Shown: positions 7,316-16,033 of the stretch, piece by piece
How positions within the stretch are numbered: the stretch's first letter is position 1
How the letters are laid out: each line of letters opens with the position of its first letter
Origin: Erythrobacter sp.
Lineage (GTDB): Bacteria; Pseudomonadota; Alphaproteobacteria; Sphingomonadales; Sphingomonadaceae
Assembly (NCBI RefSeq): GCF_011765465.1
Contig: NZ_CP050265.1
Span: 744,001 to 808,000, forward strand
Direction of reading: 5' to 3'
Length of the DNA: 64,000 bases
Notes under the pieces: generated by a model
What the model was told of the DNA's origin: nothing
The model's input: only the letters and a program-made list of their open reading frames with translations
The model's database searches: none
Translations under genes and position numbers: made by a program

Positions 7316-8818
7316 TCACGCCGCGCGCAATTGCTCGGTGAACCTCCTCGCCGAGTTTTCGAGATCCTGTGCATGGCCGAGCAGGGCGGCGGCGGCGCGG
7401 TCGAGTTCGGCGGCGAGCTCGCCTGCGTTCTCCGCCGTCTGCGCCAGAGCCCGGCTGCGCATCGCCATTTCGCCGATGTCCTGCGCCGTGCTGCGCGCAT
7501 GGCTTTCGATCGTGTCGGCGGACTGGCGCTGGTGCTCCACGTCCCAGCGGATCGCGCGCGCGGCCTGGTCGAGTTCGGCGATGACCTCGGCGATGCCGTC
7601 GAAACTGGTCTGCGCATCGAGCGTGCCCGAGCGGATGCCGGAGAGGAAAGCGTCGATCTCGGTCGCGGCCTCGCCCGCCTGCCGGGCGAGCGATTTCACT
7701 TCCTGTGCGACGATGGTGAAGCCCTTGCCCTGAGCGCCCGCCGACGCCGCCTCGATCGCGGCGTTGAGCGCGAGCAGGTTGGTGCGCTCGGCAATGCGCG
7801 CGATGGCGCGGGTCGCCTCGCCGATAGTGTCCGAATGTTCGGCGAGCGAGCCGACCGCCGCGCCGCCCGAGGTCGAGCGTTCGGCCGCGCGGGCGGTGAG
7901 TTCCTTGTGCTGGCCGACATTGCCCGCGATGCTCGCGATCGCGCCCGACAGCTCGCCGATGCCGCGCGCAACCGTGCTTGCCGCGCGGCTCGCGCTTTCC
8001 GCCGCCCCGGCGACCTCGCCCGCGCGCGCGCCCGCTTCGCGCGCGACGGTGTCGAGCGCCTTCGTCGTGCGTTCGAGCAATTGCGCGGTCGCGACGAGCG
8101 AATGGGTGAGGCCGCCGACATTGCCTTCGAATTCGCGTGCGATCCGGGCGAGGTCCTCGCGTCGGGCCTCTTCCGAAGCGCGCCGCTCGCTTTCGTGCAC
8201 CTCGCGCTCCCGCCGCGCCGATGCGCGCGCCTCGGCCAGCGCCTTTTCGCCTGCCGAAAGGCTGTCGGCAAGGCCGGCTGCTTGCGCCCGCGCCTCGCCC
8301 AGGCCGGCGAGTGAGCGCGAGAGGCCATCGGCCAGAAGCGCCAGCGTGACCGCGGCAGCGAGGAGCGCGATGACATGGATCGCCACGTCGCCCATGTGGA
8401 CCGCGCGGCCATAGGTCCATTCGGGCGCGGCAAGGGCGAGCGCGACATGGTGCGCCGCGATGAGCGCTCCGGCGAGCAGCACGGGCCGGGGGTCGCACAG
8501 CCAGACCAGACCGGCGAGGGCGGGGAAGAAGTAGAGGTGCATCTCCATCTGCAGCCCGCCCGCATCCATCACGAAGATCAGCAGGGCGGGCTGGATCGCG
8601 GGGACGATGGAAAGGGTGAGCCGGGCGCCCGGGCCTTCTCGACCGGTCCGCGCCTGATAGGTCGGCAGGGCGTTGACCAGCGCGCTCGCAAGCGCGGCGA
8701 TGCCCGTCTCGCGCCCGAGAGGCAGGGCGAGGACCGCGAGAATCGCCGTGACGGTCCAGCCCGCGACGACGAGCGAGACCATGCCCCGCCGTCTGACGCG
8801 TTCGATTTCGCTTGGCAC
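7316..8818 (-). CDS. Methyl-accepting chemotaxis protein with membrane-embedded sensor
   Basis: A 500-residue chemoreceptor. Residues 1-165 hold about six hydrophobic segments with very short loops and no periplasmic ligand domain, so the signal is probably sensed in the membrane. A coiled coil follows (about 170-230), then the cytoplasmic signalling domain; the hairpin tip is [20 protein letters not shown] with the flanking [16 protein letters not shown], the CheA/CheW-binding region. There is no HAMP domain. GTG at 8818 is chosen because GGGAGG sits seven bases upstream; an in-frame TTG at 8857 would add 13 residues without a ribosome binding site. No che genes are in the window. Confidence 0.85.
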   Translation of the reverse strand: MPSEIERVRRRGMVSLVVAGWTVTAILAVLALPLGRETGIAALASALVNALPTYQARTGREGPGARLTLSIVPAIQPALLIFVMDAGGLQMEMHLYFFPALAGLVWLCDPRPVLLAGALIAAHHVALALAAPEWTYGRAVHMGDVAIHVIALLAAAVTLALLADGLSRSLAGLGEARAQAAGLADSLSAGEKALAEARASARREREVHESERRASEEARREDLARIAREFEGNVGGLTHSLVATAQLLERTTKALDTVAREAGARAGEVAGAAESASRAASTVARGIGELSGAIASIAGNVGQHKELTARAAERSTSGGAAVGSLAEHSDTIGEATRAIARIAERTNLLALNAAIEAASAGAQGKGFTIVAQEVKSLARQAGEAATEIDAFLSGIRSGTLDAQTSFDGIAEVIAELDQAARAIRWDVEHQRQSADTIESHARSTAQDIGEMAMRSRALAQTAENAGELAAELDRAAAALLGHAQDLENSARRFTEQLRAA

Positions 8819-8866
8819 TTGTCCGCCTCCCGCCCGTTCGCACGCCCGTTCGTTCAAGCGCCGGGG

Positions 8867-8902
8867 CGGGCGGGCCTCGCAGGGGATCGAACGGCCCGCC
8901 CG
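8867..8902 (-). terminator. GC-rich hairpin between amn and the chemoreceptor gene
   Basis: CGGGCGGGCC (8867-8876) pairs perfectly with GGCCCGCCCG (8893-8902) around a 16-base loop. No T run follows on the minus strand, so the role as terminator of amn is only probable. Confidence 0.4.
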
Positions 8903-8977
8903 AACCCGGACGAGCCCTTGTGACGCGGCAGGGTTAGCGCGGGGGTGCGCGCGGCCTTAGTATTTCCCCTGCGGGGA

Positions 8978-10426
8978 TTACCGGAAGGGCGGTTCGTTAA
9001 AGGCGCGCAGCTTCCTGCTGTGCAGCCGGTCGCCCTCGTCGCGCAGGCGCTTGCACGTCTCGAGCCCCATCTGCAGGTGCGCCGCGATCGCCTCCTCGTA
9101 GAACTTGTTGGCCTGCCCCGGCAGCTTGATCTCGCCGTGGAGCGGCTTGTCCGACACGCACAGCAGCGTTCCGTAGGGCACGCGGAAGCGATACCCCTGC
9201 GCGGCGATGGTGGCGCTTTCCATCTCGATCGCGATCGCGCGGCTCTGCGAAAACCGCATCGCCGAGGAGGAATAGCGCAGCTCCCAGTTGCGATCATCGG
9301 TGGTGACGACCGTGCCGGTGCGCATCCGCTGTTTCAGGTTCGCGCCCTGCACGCCGGAGACTTCCTCCGCCGCCCCGGCGAGCGCCTGCTGGACTTCGGC
9401 GATGGGCGGGATCGGGATTTCGGGCGGGAGCACGTCGTCGAGCACGTGGTCGTCGCGCAGATATGCGTGGGCGAGGACGAAGTCGCCGATCTTCTGGCTC
9501 GAGCGAAGCCCGCCGCAATGGCCGATCATCAGCCACGCATGGGGGCGCAGCACGGCAAGGTGGTCGCAGATCGTCTTGGCGTTGGACGGGCCGACGCCGA
9601 TATTGACGAGCGTGATGCCGAGCCGGTCCTCGCGCATGAGGTGATAGGCCGGCATCTGGTGGCGCCGCCACGCCGTGTCGGAGAGCTGTCCCTGCGCGTT
9701 CTCGGCTGGATCGGTGATGTGAAGCCCGCCTGCGCCGGTCAGCGCGGTGTAGCCGTCCTTGCCGATCTGCTTCGCGCCCCAGTTCACGAATTCGTCGACA
9801 TAGCGGTGATAGTTGGTGAACAGGATGAAGTCCTGGAAATCCGCCACCCGCGTGCCGGTGTAATGCGCCAGACGGGCGAGCGAATAGTCGGTCCTGAGCG
9901 CGTCGAACAGCGACAGGGGCATATCGCGCTCCTCGTCGAACTCGATCCCGTCGGCGAGCTCGTCACCGATCAGGGCAAGGTCGGTCGAGGGGAAATACTG
10001 CGCGATCTCCTGCGGCGCGATGCCGACCATGGCCGCGCCCGCGTCGCCGTCGAGGACATAGGGGAAAGGGATTTCCTGGCGCGAACGCCCGACCGTCACG
10101 GTGATTTCGTATTCGGCCGCGATCAGTTCGAGCTGTTCCTTGAGATAGGGCGCGAACAGGTCGGGCCGGGTGATCGTGGTGGTGTAGGTTCCGGCCATTT
10201 CCAGCCGCCCGAAGGCGCGCGCGCGGTCGTCCTGCGCCCCGCCGTTCGAATCGCGGCCCGAATAGCGCAGGGTCAGCTCGGGATAGGCATAGCTGCCGTC
10301 CTGCCGCTTGCGCGCGGGCGGGATCGTCCCGTCGCGCCCGAAGGCGATCACGTCCTCGCGCAGGGTCTCCACCGCGTCGGCATAGTGCTGCTGCAATTGT
10401 TCGAGGATGCTGGGGATCGGGGTCAT
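8978..10426 (-). CDS. amn: AMP nucleosidase
   Basis: Hydrolyses the N-glycosidic bond of AMP to adenine and ribose 5-phosphate in the cytoplasm. The 482-residue length agrees with the bacterial enzyme. The N-terminal domain of about 170 residues is specific to AMP nucleosidase; the C-terminal part is a nucleoside phosphorylase fold with VNIGVGPSNAKTICDHLAVL, LMIGHCGGLRSSQKIGDFVLA, and EMESATIAAQGYRFRVPYGTLLCVSDKPLHGE. The Met-Glu-Ser-Ala motif contacts the ribose in this fold. The start is ATG at 10426; a TTG seven codons upstream has no better support. It is separated from the upstream ribosomal operon by a terminator and thus likely has its own promoter, which I could not place. Confidence 0.95.
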   Translation of the reverse strand: MTPIPSILEQLQQHYADAVETLREDVIAFGRDGTIPPARKRQDGSYAYPELTLRYSGRDSNGGAQDDRARAFGRLEMAGTYTTTITRPDLFAPYLKEQLELIAAEYEITVTVGRSRQEIPFPYVLDGDAGAAMVGIAPQEIAQYFPSTDLALIGDELADGIEFDEERDMPLSLFDALRTDYSLARLAHYTGTRVADFQDFILFTNYHRYVDEFVNWGAKQIGKDGYTALTGAGGLHITDPAENAQGQLSDTAWRRHQMPAYHLMREDRLGITLVNIGVGPSNAKTICDHLAVLRPHAWLMIGHCGGLRSSQKIGDFVLAHAYLRDDHVLDDVLPPEIPIPPIAEVQQALAGAAEEVSGVQGANLKQRMRTGTVVTTDDRNWELRYSSSAMRFSQSRAIAIEMESATIAAQGYRFRVPYGTLLCVSDKPLHGEIKLPGQANKFYEEAIAAHLQMGLETCKRLRDEGDRLHSRKLRAFNEPPFR

Positions 10427-10466
10427 GGGCGAAAGCCTAGCGTTCAATTGGGGAAAGGGAATGACA

Positions 10467-10510
10467 GCCGGTTACAAGAAGGGCGCGGAAGCCGTGTGAC
10501 CTCCGCGCCC
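10467..10510 (-). terminator. Rho-independent terminator of the rpsF-rpsR-rplI operon
   Basis: On the minus strand the 9-bp stem GGGCGCGGA/TCCGCGCCC (10481-10489 with 10502-10510) is followed by TTCTTGT. It lies 31 bases after the rplI stop. Confidence 0.7.
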
Positions 10511-10540
10511 GTCCGTGTCATCGTGGTGAAGCGAGGAGGC

Positions 10541-11215
10541 TTACTGCTCTTCGCTTTCGCTGTCGGGGTCGGTCGCTTCGATCTTGGCCTCGGTCACGCT
10601 CGTGTCCTCGGGCGTGGCGACGCCGTCCTCGAGCAGTTCGGCCGGGATCTCGCCGGGTTCGAGGTTCGGGTCGATGCGGTTCGCCTCGGCCTGTTCCTCG
10701 ATCTCGCGCTGTTCTTCCTCGAACAGCTGGGCGAGCACGTCGATGCCCTGCGACTGCAGTTCGGCCTCGTCGTCCGAGCGGGCGACATTGGCCTTGACCG
10801 TGACGTGGACTTCCGGGTGGAGAGCGACGGTCACTTCGTGCATTCCGATGGTCTTGATCGGGGCGCCCATGATGACCTGCTTCTTGTCGATCGCGTGGCC
10901 CTGCGCGGTCAGCCCGGCGACCATGTCGCGGACATTGACCGAACCGTAGAGCTGGCCGGCGTTCGACGCGGCGCGGATCAGCACGACTTCGGCGCCTGCG
11001 ACCTTCTCGCCGAGCTTTTCGGCTTCGGCGCGGCGTTCGGCGTTTTCCTTTTCCAGGCGTTCGCGGTTCGCTTCGAAGACCTTCTTGTTGGCTTCGTTCG
11101 CGCGCAGCGCCTTTTTCTGCGGGAGCAGGAAGTTACGGGCATAGCCGTCGCGCACGGTGACGATGTCGCCGATCGAACCGAGCTTCTCGATGCGTTCGAG
11201 GAGAATGATATCCAT
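10541..11215 (-). CDS. rplI: 50S ribosomal protein L9 with long acidic C-terminal extension
   Basis: L9 binds 23S rRNA near the L1 stalk and helps keep the reading frame. Residues 1-148 are a standard L9: [19 protein letters not shown], the RNA-binding segment [15 protein letters not shown], a long central helix and a C-terminal domain ending around [10 protein letters not shown]. Residues 150-224 form an extra, strongly acidic tail (Glu/Asp-rich, ending DSESEEQ) that E. coli L9 (149 residues) lacks; such tails are common in sphingomonads. It is the last gene of the S6-S18-L9 operon, 14 bases after rpsR, and is followed by a terminator. Confidence 0.95.
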   Translation of the reverse strand: MDIILLERIEKLGSIGDIVTVRDGYARNFLLPQKKALRANEANKKVFEANRERLEKENAERRAEAEKLGEKVAGAEVVLIRAASNAGQLYGSVNVRDMVAGLTAQGHAIDKKQVIMGAPIKTIGMHEVTVALHPEVHVTVKANVARSDDEAELQSQGIDVLAQLFEEEQREIEEQAEANRIDPNLEPGEIPAELLEDGVATPEDTSVTEAKIEATDPDSESEEQ

Positions 11216-11229
11216 GACTGTCTCTCCTC

Positions 11230-11454
11230 TTACTTCACGATGTAGGGCAAAAGGCCGATGTGGCGCGCGCGCTTGATCGCCTTGGCGAGTTCACGCTGCT
11301 TCTTGGCCGACACGGCGGTGATGCGGCTGGGCACGATCTTGCCTCGCTCGGACATGAAGCCCTGCAGCAGGCGCACGTCCTTGTAATCGATCTTGGGGGC
11401 GTCCTTGCCGGAGAAGGGGCAGGACTTGCGGCGGCGGAAAAACGGGCGGGCCAT
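11230..11454 (-). CDS. rpsR: 30S ribosomal protein S18
   Basis: A 74-residue primary rRNA-binding protein of the small-subunit platform, partner of S6. The sequence has the S18 pattern [55 protein letters not shown] (split here for description: the KIDYKD, RGKI and ARHIGLLPY blocks are diagnostic). A single cysteine near residue 12 is not arranged as a zinc ribbon, so it is the C-minus type. The ATG overlaps the rpsF stop by one base (TGATG), implying coupled translation and balanced S6:S18 synthesis. Confidence 0.95.
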   Translation of the reverse strand: MARPFFRRRKSCPFSGKDAPKIDYKDVRLLQGFMSERGKIVPSRITAVSAKKQRELAKAIKRARHIGLLPYIVK

Positions 11455-11816
11455 CAGTCGTCTCCCTTGTCCCCGCGACGCTTACGGTCGCGCTCGTTCT
11501 TGCGCATCATGACGCTCGGGCCTTCCTCGTGCTCGTCGACGCGGATGGTCATGTAGCGGATGATGTCTTCGTTGATGCGGGTCTGGCGCTCGAGCTCTTC
11601 GACGACCGTGCCGGGCGCGTCGATGTTGAGCATGACGAAATGCGCCTTGCGGTTGCGGTCGATCTTGTAGGCGAGCGACTTGAGACCCCAGGTCTCGGTC
11701 TTGGTGACCTTGCCGTTGTTCGCTTCGACGATTTCGGTCGCCGTGGCCGCCAGCGCGTCGACCTGGGCCTGGCTGAGGTCCTGACGCGCGAGGAACACAT
11801 GCTCGTAAAGAGCCAT
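11454..11816 (-). CDS. rpsF: 30S ribosomal protein S6
   Basis: A 120-residue platform protein that binds together with S18. The S6 fold is clear: [20 protein letters not shown], the [14 protein letters not shown] segment and [13 protein letters not shown]. The C-terminal tail after about residue 95 is charged and ends in RGDKGDD, so two acidic residues are present at the end, the place where RimK attaches glutamates in E. coli (which ends in Glu-Glu). rimK lies at 5746-6651. ATG at 11816 is chosen over an upstream in-frame ATG at 11837 because of the GAAAGGAAAAGG ribosome binding site just before it and the family's usual start MALYE. Confidence 0.95.
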   Translation of the reverse strand: MALYEHVFLARQDLSQAQVDALAATATEIVEANNGKVTKTETWGLKSLAYKIDRNRKAHFVMLNIDAPGTVVEELERQTRINEDIIRYMTIRVDEHEEGPSVMMRKNERDRKRRGDKGDD

Positions 11817-11935
11817 GCCTTTTCCTTTCACTTCCATGCCGATCGCTGGCTTGTCCGTCCGGATGACGGGGCCCCTCCGGCTTTCTTCGGGATTTCGCGG
11901 CGGCGCCGTGTGCCGGAACCGCTGCGAAGGGCGCG
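11817..11935 (-). promoter_or_regulatory. Candidate S6:S18 autoregulatory mRNA leader
   Basis: If transcription starts near 11929, rpsF has a leader of roughly 110 bases. It contains a GC-rich inverted repeat (CCGGA...TCCGG around a self-complementary GGGGCCCC, plus-strand 11859-11879). In many bacteria the S6:S18 complex binds a structured rpsF leader to repress the operon; I could not confirm the specific binding motif. Confidence 0.35.
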
Positions 11936-11963
11936 CTCATACAGCTTCCGGGCGCAATTGCAA
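11936..11963 (-). promoter_or_regulatory. Probable promoter of the rpsF operon
   Basis: On the minus strand TTGCAA (11963-11958) and TATGAG (11941-11936) are separated by 16 bases, predicting a start near 11929. Confidence 0.45.
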
Positions 11964-12035
11964 GTCTTGTCCGGCAGCGCGCCTGCGGGCAGGCGGGGCG
12001 CTGCATTCCATATAGCCGCCCACGAAGGAACCGCC

Positions 12036-12983
12036 ATGCCCACAGGTCTCGTCGCCCTGCTCGACGACGTTTCGGTGATCGCCCGCGCGGCGGCCGCCTC
12101 GGTCGACGACATCTCGGTCGCCGCCGGCAAGGCCGGGACCAAGACCGCGGGCGTGGTGATCGACGATGCCGCCGTCACGCCGAGCTACGTCACCGGGCTT
12201 TCCCCGGCGCGCGAGCTGCCGATCATCTGGAAGATCACCAAGGGCAGCCTTTTCAACAAGCTCATCATCCTGCTGCCCGGCGCGATCCTCCTGTCCGAGT
12301 TCCTGCCCGGCGCGATCATCTTCATCCTGATGCTGGGCGGGGCCTTCCTGTCCTATGAAGGCGCGGAGAAGGTGATGGAGAAACTCGGCGGGGCAAAGCA
12401 CGGCCAGACGGTCGAGGACGAGATCCGCGATCCGGTCGAATTCGAGAACAAGCGCGTTGCGGGCGCGATCCGCACCGACCTCATCCTGTCGGCTGAGATC
12501 ATGGCCATCACGCTCAACGAGCTCGACCTGCCGACATGGTGGGAACGCGCGCTCGCGCTCGCTCTCGTCGCTTTCGTGGTCACGGTCGCGGTCTACGGCG
12601 CGGTCGCGCTGATCGTGAAGATGGACGATGTCGGCCTCCACCTTGCAAAGAAGGAAAGCGCGGCGGCGCAGCGGCTCGGGCGGCTGCTGGTCGAATCCGT
12701 GCCCAAGGTGCTGGCCGCGCTGTCCTTCATCGGCACGATCGCCATGCTGTGGGTCGGCGGCGGGATCATCGTCCACGGCACGCACGAGATCGGCTTCGAC
12801 CTTCTCTACGACATCGCCCACGGGGCCGAATACGCGGTCGAGGGGGCGACCGGCGCGCTCGGCGGCGTGCTCGGATGGGCGAGCTATGCCGCGGTCTCGG
12901 CGGCGATCGGCCTGGCGCTCGGCTTCGTCATCGCCTTTGTCCTGCACAAAGTGCTGGGTGTCGGCGCGGCGGAAGCGCACTAG
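12036..12983 (+). CDS. DUF808 family integral membrane protein
   Basis: A 315-residue inner-membrane protein of the DUF808 (YedI) family. The first 60 residues, with SVIARAAAASVDDISVAAGKAGTKTAGVVIDDAAVTP, match the diagnostic N-terminal block. Hydrophobic segments lie near 75-110, 165-190, 225-250 and 280-310. A conserved cytoplasmic segment ESYEGAEKVMEKL-like (SYEGAEKVMEKLGG here) and the following charged loop with VEDEIRDPVEFE are also family features. The molecular role of DUF808 is unknown. It is transcribed divergently from rpsF and is followed after 12 bases by a glutathione S-transferase gene, possibly co-transcribed. Confidence 0.85.
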   Translation: MPTGLVALLDDVSVIARAAAASVDDISVAAGKAGTKTAGVVIDDAAVTPSYVTGLSPARELPIIWKITKGSLFNKLIILLPGAILLSEFLPGAIIFILMLGGAFLSYEGAEKVMEKLGGAKHGQTVEDEIRDPVEFENKRVAGAIRTDLILSAEIMAITLNELDLPTWWERALALALVAFVVTVAVYGAVALIVKMDDVGLHLAKKESAAAQRLGRLLVESVPKVLAALSFIGTIAMLWVGGGIIVHGTHEIGFDLLYDIAHGAEYAVEGATGALGGVLGWASYAAVSAAIGLALGFVIAFVLHKVLGVGAAEAH

Positions 12984-12995
12984 GAGGCAAGCCCC

Positions 12996-13646
12996 ATGAC
13001 CAAGCCGATCTTATGGACCTGCGCGCGTTCGCGCGGACTTCGCGCCACCTGGGCCGCCGAGGAGGCGGGGGTGGACATCGACCTTCGCGTGCTGCCGTTC
13101 CCGCCGCGCTACAAGGCGCCCGAATTCATGGAGGAAAACCCGCTCGGCACGGTGCCGCTGCTGGTCGATGGAGAGGCGCGCATGACCGAAAGCTGCGCGA
13201 TCGCGCATTATCTCGCGACGCGCGGCGGCTTCACCGACCTCGCCATAGCGCCCGGCGAGCGGGACTACGCCGAATACTGCGACTACACCTACCACGCCGA
13301 CGCGACGATCACCTTCCCGCAGACGGTCTTCATGCGCTTCGCCATCTTCGAGAAGGACAAGGGGCTGGAGGAAGCCGGCCACGCCTACGCCAAGTGGTTC
13401 CACAAGCGCCTCGTCAAGGTCGAGCAGCGGCTCGAGACCCGCGAATACCTGTGCGCCGACCGCTTCACCGTGGCCGACATCTGCGTCGGCTACGCGCTGA
13501 TCCTCGCGCAGACTGTCGGGCTGGACGAAGGCGTGCCCGACAGCCTCAAGGCGTACCGCGAACGCCTGACCGCGCGGCCCGCGTACAAGCGGGCCTTCGA
13601 GCGCGAGGAAGCGGGCAGGAAGGCGCTGGAGCAGGCGGCGGGCTGA
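12996..13646 (+). CDS. Glutathione S-transferase family protein
   Basis: A 216-residue cytosolic GST. The N-terminal thioredoxin-like domain (1-80) shows NPLGTVPLLVDG with the cis-proline and ESCAIAHYLATR, the segment that binds the gamma-glutamyl group. The C-terminal all-helical domain contains FTVADICVGYALILAQ, the N-capping box/hydrophobic staple motif of GSTs. Near the N-terminus, a Ser-Arg-Gly replaces the usual catalytic Ser/Cys-Pro, so conjugating activity is uncertain. Substrate unknown. The gene follows DUF808 closely with a AGGAGG-type site (12983-12988) before ATG 12996. Confidence 0.85.
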   Translation: MTKPILWTCARSRGLRATWAAEEAGVDIDLRVLPFPPRYKAPEFMEENPLGTVPLLVDGEARMTESCAIAHYLATRGGFTDLAIAPGERDYAEYCDYTYHADATITFPQTVFMRFAIFEKDKGLEEAGHAYAKWFHKRLVKVEQRLETREYLCADRFTVADICVGYALILAQTVGLDEGVPDSLKAYRERLTARPAYKRAFEREEAGRKALEQAAG

Positions 13647-13679
13647 AGGGCCGGTTTCGAGGAAGTTCCGGCAGGGGCC

Positions 13680-13714
13680 GGAATGACCGAAACTGGGTGG
13701 TTAGCAGTCATTCC
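13680..13714. repeat. Dispersed palindromic repeat, copy 1
   Basis: GGAATGAC (13680-13687) and GTCATTCC (13707-13714) form an 8-bp inverted repeat around 19 bases. The right part (13695-13714) recurs at 14150-14169 with 18 of 20 matches. It overlaps the stop codon of the minus-strand orphan gene. Confidence 0.65.
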
Positions 13715-14111
13715 CATGATGCTTCAATTCCACCTGCTCGCATGTCGCTAACAAGTCTGCACCAATCGCTGGTTGCATCTCGACTAGAGTGAGTTCGCCC
13801 GTTTCAATCGCGGTTCGTTTCCTAGTGCGAAAGGACTCTGACTTCTCGTGATATTCGTTTGCTGCGGAGGGATGGGGCGAGCCGTAGAGCCGCTTCAAAT
13901 CCAAAGCTGCCCTCGGAGTTTCGCCAGTTGTGGTCTCGAAAAGAACGACAATGTTACCTTGCTGAAAGTCGTCCATATGCAGCGCGTCGATGCCGGATAG
14001 CCGGACTTCGCATCCTCGCCCGTCAGTCGCACTGAAATAGAGCGTGGCAACTTTGTCCTTGATGACAATTCCATCAAAGGTGGCGTCATGCAGTGGAAGT
14101 TCTTCTCTCAT
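13701..14111 (-). CDS. Hypothetical protein on a small inserted segment
   Basis: A 136-residue soluble protein that I do not recognise. Its first half reads like a small beta barrel (DATFDGIVIKDKVATLYFSATDGRGCEVRLSGI...), and the second half is helical and charged. Visible base composition is clearly less GC-rich and codon use less biased than in the neighbouring genes, and the gene sits between two 20-bp near-identical direct repeats, so it looks horizontally acquired or carried by a small element. No partner gene lies next to it. ATG at 14111 has AGGTAATG-like sequence before it, a weak ribosome binding site. It could be an immunity-type or phage-related protein, but nothing shows that. Confidence 0.6.
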   Translation of the reverse strand: MREELPLHDATFDGIVIKDKVATLYFSATDGRGCEVRLSGIDALHMDDFQQGNIVVLFETTTGETPRAALDLKRLYGSPHPSAANEYHEKSESFRTRKRTAIETGELTLVEMQPAIGADLLATCEQVELKHHGNDC

Positions 14112-14411
14112 TACCTGCGGTTACACGCACTTCTCTCAGGTCCGCAATGGGGTCGTTAGCAGTCAGTCCGCTTCCGGCTGCGTTCCCCCGAAAACCCGCC
14201 GCCCCCGTTTCCTACATCCGGCGCGCCCGCTACTCTTCGCGCCGCTCCTTCGCATAGTCGACCTCGCCACACGCGGGCCTTCGCGCCGAGAAGGCCCCGC
14301 TTCCCCTGTCCGTCCGGTTGGCGGGATGGGCGCTAAACTTCTGTTACGAATGCATTATCCGGCAGCTTGGAAAGTTGACAGGGTGTCACCTTTGTCACCT
14401 TTACCCTGGAC
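14112..14411. other. Non-coding gap with remnant-like sequence
   Basis: This 300-base gap holds repeat copy 2 (14150-14169), a short minus-strand open stretch ending in a stop near 14233 that reads like the tail of a lost gene (ACGEVDYAKERREE), and a direct repeat of GTCACCTTT at 14385-14402. No complete gene, RNA or clear promoter is visible. Confidence 0.5.
14150..14169. repeat. Dispersed repeat, copy 2
   Basis: GGGTCGTTAGCAGTCAGTCC differs from 13695-13714 at two positions. The two copies are direct repeats 455 bases apart that enclose the orphan gene. Confidence 0.65.
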
Positions 14412-15956
14412 TCACGCCGCCTGGTCCTCGCTCACCGGGCGGGCCGACAATTCGCGCCGCAGCAGCTTGCCAATCGGGTCGCGCGGCAGCTTGTCCACGA
14501 ATTCGATGTAGCGCGGCCGCTTGTAGCCCGCGATCCGGCCCTTGAAGCGCGCCGTGATTTCCTCGCGGGTCAGCTCCATGCCCGGTTTCAGCACCACGAA
14601 AGCCTTGACCGCTTCGCCCCATTGCCGGTCGGGCACGCCGCAGCAGCCCGCATCGGCGACTTCGGGCATTTCGGCGAAGACCGCGTCGACCTCGGCCGGG
14701 TAGACGTTCTCGCCGCCGGTCTTGATGAGCTCCTTGGCGCGGCCCAGCAGATAGCCGAGCCCCCGTTCGTCCATCGTGCCGAGGTCGCCGGTGCGCAGCC
14801 AGCCGTGGCCGAGCGCGGCCTTCGTCGCCTCCTCGTTGCGCCAGTAGCCGAGCATCACCGAAGGGCCGCGAAGGCAGATCTCGCCTTCCTCGCCGGGTGG
14901 GAGCTGGTTGCCTTCGGGATCGAGGATGGTCATCTCGACATGGGCCATCGGCCAGCCGATCGAGCGGGGGTGTTCCACCATGTCGGGGTAGTCGATGAAG
15001 GTGGCGAAGCCGCACACTTCGGTCTGGCCGTAGCCGCCGACGACGCGCGCATCCCAGTCGTTCTCGATGAATTCGTAGATCTGCGGCCGCCCCATGCCCG
15101 CCCCGCCGGTGTAATTGGTGAGCGGCATGACGCCATCGCGGATCGGCTCCATCGCGGCCCATGGGAAGCAGATCGTGGGAAAGGCGCTGGTGGTGGTGCA
15201 GCCTTCGCGGTGGACGAGATCGAGCATCGCCGCGCTGTCGTCGTCGCGGCCGGCGAAGACGCTCGTGCCGCCGCAGGCGAGCATGGCGGCGACCTGCTGC
15301 ATCCCGACCACGTGGAACAGCGGGTTGACCGAAAGCAGGCGTTCGGCGGGCGAGAAACCGCGGCGCACGGCAAAGCCCATGGCGGAGGCGGCGACCGCGC
15401 TTCCGGCTTGCAGGCAGCCCTTGGGCCGGCCGGTCGTGCCGCTGGTGTACATCATGTAGAGCGGCCTTTCCGGCGCGAGGTCGGGCCATGTGGGGAGGTC
15501 GTGGGAGCGGGTGACGATGTCCTCGAAGGCGCCTTGCGGATCGTGGCGCTCGTCCACCTCGATGACTTCGCCCGCCTCGGCTTCGGCGAGGAGGTGCGTG
15601 AAGCGCGGATTGGCGAAGGTCATGGCGGGCTCGGCGTTGCCGCAGATCCACGCGATTTCGCCCGGCGCGAGCCGCCAGTTGAGGAGCACCGCGATCGCGC
15701 CGATCCGCCCGCAGGCAAGGACCACGGTGAGGAAGGGCGCGCCGTCGGTCATCAGGATGGCGACCCGGTCGCCCGGGCCGATGCCTTTCGCCAGCAGCCA
15801 CCGGGCGAGCGCCTCGACCCGGGCCTCGAGCTCGGCATAGGTCAGGCGCTGGTCGCCGTCGACCGTGGCCTCGCGCCCGGCGAGCCGGGTGGCGGCGGCG
15901 CGCAGCAGCGTGTCCATCGAGAAATCGCGCGGGTGGGAAGCGGGAAGAGTGGGCAT
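14412..15956 (-). CDS. Class I adenylate-forming acyl-CoA ligase
   Basis: A 514-residue AMP-dependent CoA ligase that activates a carboxylic acid as acyl-AMP and then acyl-CoA. The P-loop-like motif MMYTSGTTGRPKGC lies near residue 160, GGYGQTEVCGFATF near 295 is the A5 motif, TGDLGTMDERGLGYLLGRAKELIKTGGENVYPAEVD (390-425) contains the A7/A8 hinge, and the C-terminal PIGKLLRREL has the catalytic lysine of motif A10. All functional motifs are present. Acid specificity cannot be read; medium/long-chain fatty acids or aromatic acids are both possible. ATG at 15956 is preceded by AAGGAG with a spacer of about 13 bases. It is probably a single-gene unit, 77 bases after the zinc-ribbon gene. Confidence 0.9.
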   Translation of the reverse strand: MPTLPASHPRDFSMDTLLRAAATRLAGREATVDGDQRLTYAELEARVEALARWLLAKGIGPGDRVAILMTDGAPFLTVVLACGRIGAIAVLLNWRLAPGEIAWICGNAEPAMTFANPRFTHLLAEAEAGEVIEVDERHDPQGAFEDIVTRSHDLPTWPDLAPERPLYMMYTSGTTGRPKGCLQAGSAVAASAMGFAVRRGFSPAERLLSVNPLFHVVGMQQVAAMLACGGTSVFAGRDDDSAAMLDLVHREGCTTTSAFPTICFPWAAMEPIRDGVMPLTNYTGGAGMGRPQIYEFIENDWDARVVGGYGQTEVCGFATFIDYPDMVEHPRSIGWPMAHVEMTILDPEGNQLPPGEEGEICLRGPSVMLGYWRNEEATKAALGHGWLRTGDLGTMDERGLGYLLGRAKELIKTGGENVYPAEVDAVFAEMPEVADAGCCGVPDRQWGEAVKAFVVLKPGMELTREEITARFKGRIAGYKRPRYIEFVDKLPRDPIGKLLRRELSARPVSEDQAA

Positions 15957-16033
15957 GGTCGGCTCGCATCTCCTTTTCGGCCTCGAATAAGGCAGGAAAG
16001 GCGCGGGCCCGCCATTCGCGGTTTTGCTGGTTC

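Noticed and set aside
14234..14345. Minus-strand open stretch ending ACGEVDYAKERREE plus stop
   Set aside because: No start codon with a ribosome binding site and only about 35 codons; it may be a remnant but not a gene.
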